Shown: piece after piece, positions 4,020-6,475 of the stretch
Layout of the letters: the number at the start of each line of letters is the position of its first letter
Position numbering within the stretch: the first letter of the stretch is position 1
Assembly: GCA_031256615.1 (NCBI GenBank)
Contig: JAIRQG010000097.1
Span: 1-6,475, forward strand
DNA: 6,475 nucleotides
Origin: Candidatus Methanoplasma sp.
GTDB taxonomy: Archaea > Thermoplasmatota > Thermoplasmata > Methanomassiliicoccales > Methanomethylophilaceae
Direction: 5' to 3'
Made by a program: the position numbers and the translations under genes
The notes under the pieces: generated by a model
Told to the model about the DNA's origin: nothing
What the model saw: the letters and a program-made list of their open reading frames with translations, nothing else
Database searches by the model: none

Positions 4020-6260
4020 ATGCCCACATTTCTAAAGCGGGAGGAAGGCGAAGACGCCGCACCGAAAGAGGTGCAAAGCATCCACGACCGCATCCCTCCT
4101 GAAAATCTCGGCCTCATCGGCACTGTCGGCGGGAACCGTCTCGACCGTCAGCAGATGGCCGCGATCATCGACGATTCCGCCACAGAACTGGTTGTGGCCG
4201 GTGCAGGCACCGGCAAAACGACCACTCTTGTTGGCAAAGTAAAATATTTGGTAAATGTGAAGAACATTCCCTTGGAGAAGATACTTGTGATCTCCTACAC
4301 GGTGAACACCGTTGAGGATCTCAAAGAAATGATGCAGGCCGAGTTCGGAAGCGGCTCCAAGGCTGACATCAGGACCATACATTCAATCGGCAAGAAGATG
4401 ATCCCGGGGAAGAAGCAGTACGTGGAGGCGGACCGCGAACGCCTGATCAACGGGATGCTCATGGATCTTTCCCTTAACGACCCCCGCTATGCCGGAAAAC
4501 TGATAGAATATGTGGAAAGTCTGATAAAATTCCCATATACGGACTACAGCCTTGGATTCGACCACATTTTCGAGGACCATCTGCGAGAAGCCGCGAACAT
4601 CCTCACCCGCTGCGGCGTCCGCTATACCTACATCAAATACAATGCGTTCAGACGGATAAAGGCGCACATCGTCGCCGACCCAGGAGGTTCGGGAATAAGG
4701 CTGGACGACACGATGCCTCCTGTCAAGGACTGCGTCAAGGACCCTTCGGCATTCCGTGACTTCATTGCATCGCTTGGCATTCCGTCCGATGATGTGAACG
4801 ATCGGGACCTTGTCAAGATGCTTTTCAGCAGATGGGGCACGAACATCGCATCGGCGATCGGGCAGGTCATCAGCCGCTGCAAATCCACGCAGGTCGGCAT
4901 CGACATGCTCATCGAACGCAACAACCACCTCAACCGCAGGGACCCTGCAAAACGGGATTCGATAGCCGGGAGACTGGACCTCATCAGCAAGATATACGAA
5001 AGATACACGGAGGAATACTTCGCCAATGATCTGGTGGACTTCGACGACATGATAATCCAGTCTGCGGTAGAACTGGAGTCCGGACACGTTCCTTCATTCA
5101 GATACGAATATGTCCTTGTTGACGAATACCAAGACATCTCCCCTTCTCTTGTCAGGCTCCTTCTGGCAATGCGCAGGTGCATGGGGTTCAAACTTTTCTG
5201 CGTGGGCGACGATTGGCAGAGCATCTATTCTTTCAGAGGCGGGGACATCAAACAGATGTATGACTTTGACCGCATCTGGGGAGAATGGGGGCTGCCTTCC
5301 CACCATATGATCGAAACAACGTACAGATGCCCCAAAAGAATCGTGGACGTTACGAACGCATTTGTCATGAAGAATAAGAAACAGATCAAAAAGAAAGTGA
5401 TATCTCAAAAAGAAACAGCTGATTTCCCGATCGAGCTCCTTCCGACGCGTAAGGATAAGGACATCTCGGTGATGATCGGGAACCGCGTCGACACGCTTCC
5501 GGACGGAGCATCGGTGTTCATCATCGGCAGGACGCGCAGCGACCTTGCCGCGTTCTACTACAGCGACCGTTTCCGTGTGCCGAGGGAGGATGCAAGCGGC
5601 ACCGTGAAACTTGCGTTCATGAAGAAGATATCCGGCACCGAGGAGGATTTCAGGAATACGTACATAAGATTCATCACCGCCCACTCCGCCAAAGGTCTGG
5701 AAGCGGATTATGTGTTCCTGCTTGCGGACAGAGATTCAAAATGCTTCCCGTCGACTGTGGAGGAGGACATCTCATCTCTGTTCCCGGACCTGGATGAGGA
5801 CATTGCGGCTCCGGAAGAACGCCGTGTGTTCTACGTTGCAATGACACGAGCAAAAGAAAAGCTGTTCATAATAAACAGATACGGCGGGAAGGATGCTTTC
5901 GTTTCCAAATCGCCGTTTGTGGAGGAGATCGTGAATGATAACCTCTCGCTGTTCGAATCATCCACGCCGGTGTGTTCGGTATGCGGCGGGCCGATGGTGA
6001 CAAGATACACAGGAGAACTAGCATGTTCCAAGTATCCGAAATGCAGCGGGGTAAGGTCAACACACGTGAGAAAACAGAAAGTGCAGCCTGAACCGCGTCC
6101 GCGCAAAGCTCCGGTTTACTCGGTTCCGTACGGGCCTGCGCCGCCGTGCCCGATATGCGGCGGGCCGTCGGTCATCATAAGGATGTGGGGCAGGAGATAC
6201 TACGGATGCGCTGCGTATCCTGAATGCAAAGGGAAATTAATTCAGATCTATGATGATTGA
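4020..6260 (+). CDS. Helicase IV (HelD)-like SF1 DNA helicase with two C-terminal C4 zinc fingers
   Basis: This 746-residue UvrD/Rep-class 3'-5' DNA helicase most resembles E. coli helicase IV. Motifs in order are Q-motif LDRQQMAAI (41-49), Walker A GAGTGKT (61-67), Ia SYTVNT, Ib RTIHSIG, II VDEYQDIS (367-374), III GDDWQSIYSFRG (396-407), IV TTYRCP (433-438), V TAHSAKGLEADYV (553-565) and VI VFYVAMTRAKEKL (603-615). VDFDDMI before motif II, GDDWQ, TTYR and SPFVEE after motif VI match helicase IV. Two topoisomerase-type C4 zinc fingers end the protein: C652/C655/C669/C675 and C710/C713/C730/C736, joined by a basic, proline-rich linker; they should bind single-stranded DNA. The N-terminal domain of E. 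coli helicase IV is absent, and the 1B region between Ib and II is long (about 240 residues). All catalytic residues are present. No Shine-Dalgarno precedes the ATG, so the message may be leaderless. A role in repair or in defence is possible; the context does not decide. Confidence 0.94.
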   Translation: MPTFLKREEGEDAAPKEVQSIHDRIPPENLGLIGTVGGNRLDRQQMAAIIDDSATELVVAGAGTGKTTTLVGKVKYLVNVKNIPLEKILVISYTVNTVEDLKEMMQAEFGSGSKADIRTIHSIGKKMIPGKKQYVEADRERLINGMLMDLSLNDPRYAGKLIEYVESLIKFPYTDYSLGFDHIFEDHLREAANILTRCGVRYTYIKYNAFRRIKAHIVADPGGSGIRLDDTMPPVKDCVKDPSAFRDFIASLGIPSDDVNDRDLVKMLFSRWGTNIASAIGQVISRCKSTQVGIDMLIERNNHLNRRDPAKRDSIAGRLDLISKIYERYTEEYFANDLVDFDDMIIQSAVELESGHVPSFRYEYVLVDEYQDISPSLVRLLLAMRRCMGFKLFCVGDDWQSIYSFRGGDIKQMYDFDRIWGEWGLPSHHMIETTYRCPKRIVDVTNAFVMKNKKQIKKKVISQKETADFPIELLPTRKDKDISVMIGNRVDTLPDGASVFIIGRTRSDLAAFYYSDRFRVPREDASGTVKLAFMKKISGTEEDFRNTYIRFITAHSAKGLEADYVFLLADRDSKCFPSTVEEDISSLFPDLDEDIAAPEERRVFYVAMTRAKEKLFIINRYGGKDAFVSKSPFVEEIVNDNLSLFESSTPVCSVCGGPMVTRYTGELACSKYPKCSGVRSTHVRKQKVQPEPRPRKAPVYSVPYGPAPPCPICGGPSVIIRMWGRRYYGCAAYPECKGKLIQIYDD

Positions 6261-6289
6261 ATGCCTATGCAAACAACCATCAAAGATCA

Positions 6290-6295
6290 TTTTTT
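6290..6295 (+). terminator. T-run terminator candidate after the helicase gene
   Basis: A run of six T lies 30 bases after the helicase stop, followed by further T/C-rich sequence with TTTT at 6321-6324. Archaeal transcription ends at such T-rich tracts without needing a hairpin. It lies between two convergent genes, where a terminator is expected. Confidence 0.4.
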
Positions 6296-6335
6296 AACGC
6301 CGTTTCCTTCTAAGGTCCTCTTTTCTTCTCCAAAC

Positions 6336-6475
6336 TCATACCTGATATATTGCGGTCACAGAATTACCTGCAGGCATATATCCCACATTAAACCAGTAAC
6401 TCTGCGTCAAACCAGGTGTAGCCTCGCAGTAGTAGTATTTGGAGCTTAAGTAGTTATAGTATGTGCCAGACCCGC
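6336..6475 (-). CDS. C-terminal fragment of an unidentified, possibly surface-exposed protein
   Basis: The minus-strand frame entering from the right edge is open for 45 full codons and ends at a TGA (6338-6336). Its start lies outside the window. The peptide includes GTYYNYLSSKYYYCEATPG, then LTQSYWFNVGYMPAGNSVTAIYQV at the C-terminus. It is rich in Tyr, Ser, Thr, Asn and Gly with alternating polar and aromatic residues, as in beta-sandwich or repeat domains of extracellular archaeal proteins. There is no terminal membrane anchor or sorting motif. It converges on the helicase gene with 75 bases between their stops. I do not recognise the family; the surface location is inferred from composition only. 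The opposing plus-strand frame (6261-6449) is much less protein-like. Confidence 0.5.
   Translation of the reverse strand, partial: GSGTYYNYLSSKYYYCEATPGLTQSYWFNVGYMPAGNSVTAIYQV

Noticed and set aside
4383..5087. Long minus-strand open frame (234 codons) inside the helicase gene
   Set aside because: It is a shadow frame caused by the helicase codon bias; the plus-strand motifs in the same bases are unmistakable.
6261..6449. Plus-strand 62-codon frame starting directly after the helicase stop
   Set aside because: It has no ribosome site, a composition unlike its neighbours, and crosses the T-run; the opposing minus-strand frame from 6475 to 6336 looks far more like protein.

Overview
The window looks like archaeal chromosome. 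Arginine is mostly AGA/AGG and isoleucine often ATA, intergenic stretches are very AT-rich with TATA-like boxes, the Shine-Dalgarno sites match the archaeal GGAGGTGA type, and there is a DUF4143-type ATPase of the sort abundant in methanogens. A Thermoplasmata/Methanomassiliicoccales-like gut methanogen would fit, but that is inference; no rRNA or lineage marker is present.

Layout, left to right. Positions 1-261 hold an unrecognised open frame running in from the left edge, probably a gene tail or remnant. Positions 266-294 carry an inverted repeat directly followed by a TATA-like box. These precede a two-gene operon (316-2198, + strand): an SMC/ABC-type AAA ATPase of the RloA/AbiLi kind and a small RloB/AbiLii-family protein with TOPRIM-like acidic motifs. 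The stop codon of the first gene lies inside the Shine-Dalgarno of the second. Positions 2199-2652 contain no convincing intact gene. They do contain a second copy of the inverted repeat seen upstream of the operon, a possible decayed reading frame on the minus strand, and a long stem-loop (2526-2587).

Positions 2653-3846 (minus strand) encode a complete AAA_14/DUF4143 ATPase. Its upstream region carries three 14-bp palindromes (TGACTTATAAGTCA type) spaced exactly 39 bp apart. Diverging from it, 4020-6260 (+ strand) encodes a helicase IV-like superfamily 1 DNA helicase with two C-terminal topoisomerase-type C4 zinc fingers. A convergent minus-strand gene enters from the right edge and stops at 6336; only its last 45 codons are visible, and they look like a beta-rich, possibly extracellular, protein.

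Together the window reads as an accessory or defence-type region. The ATPase + RloB pair resembles known abortive-infection modules. The ATPase/TOPRIM-like pair near a UvrD-like helicase recalls the ingredients of Gabija, although here they are separate transcription units and cooperation is only a hypothesis. The most distinctive non-coding signals are the 39-bp-phased palindromes, the paired inverted repeats bracketing the RloAB operon, and the long stem-loop.
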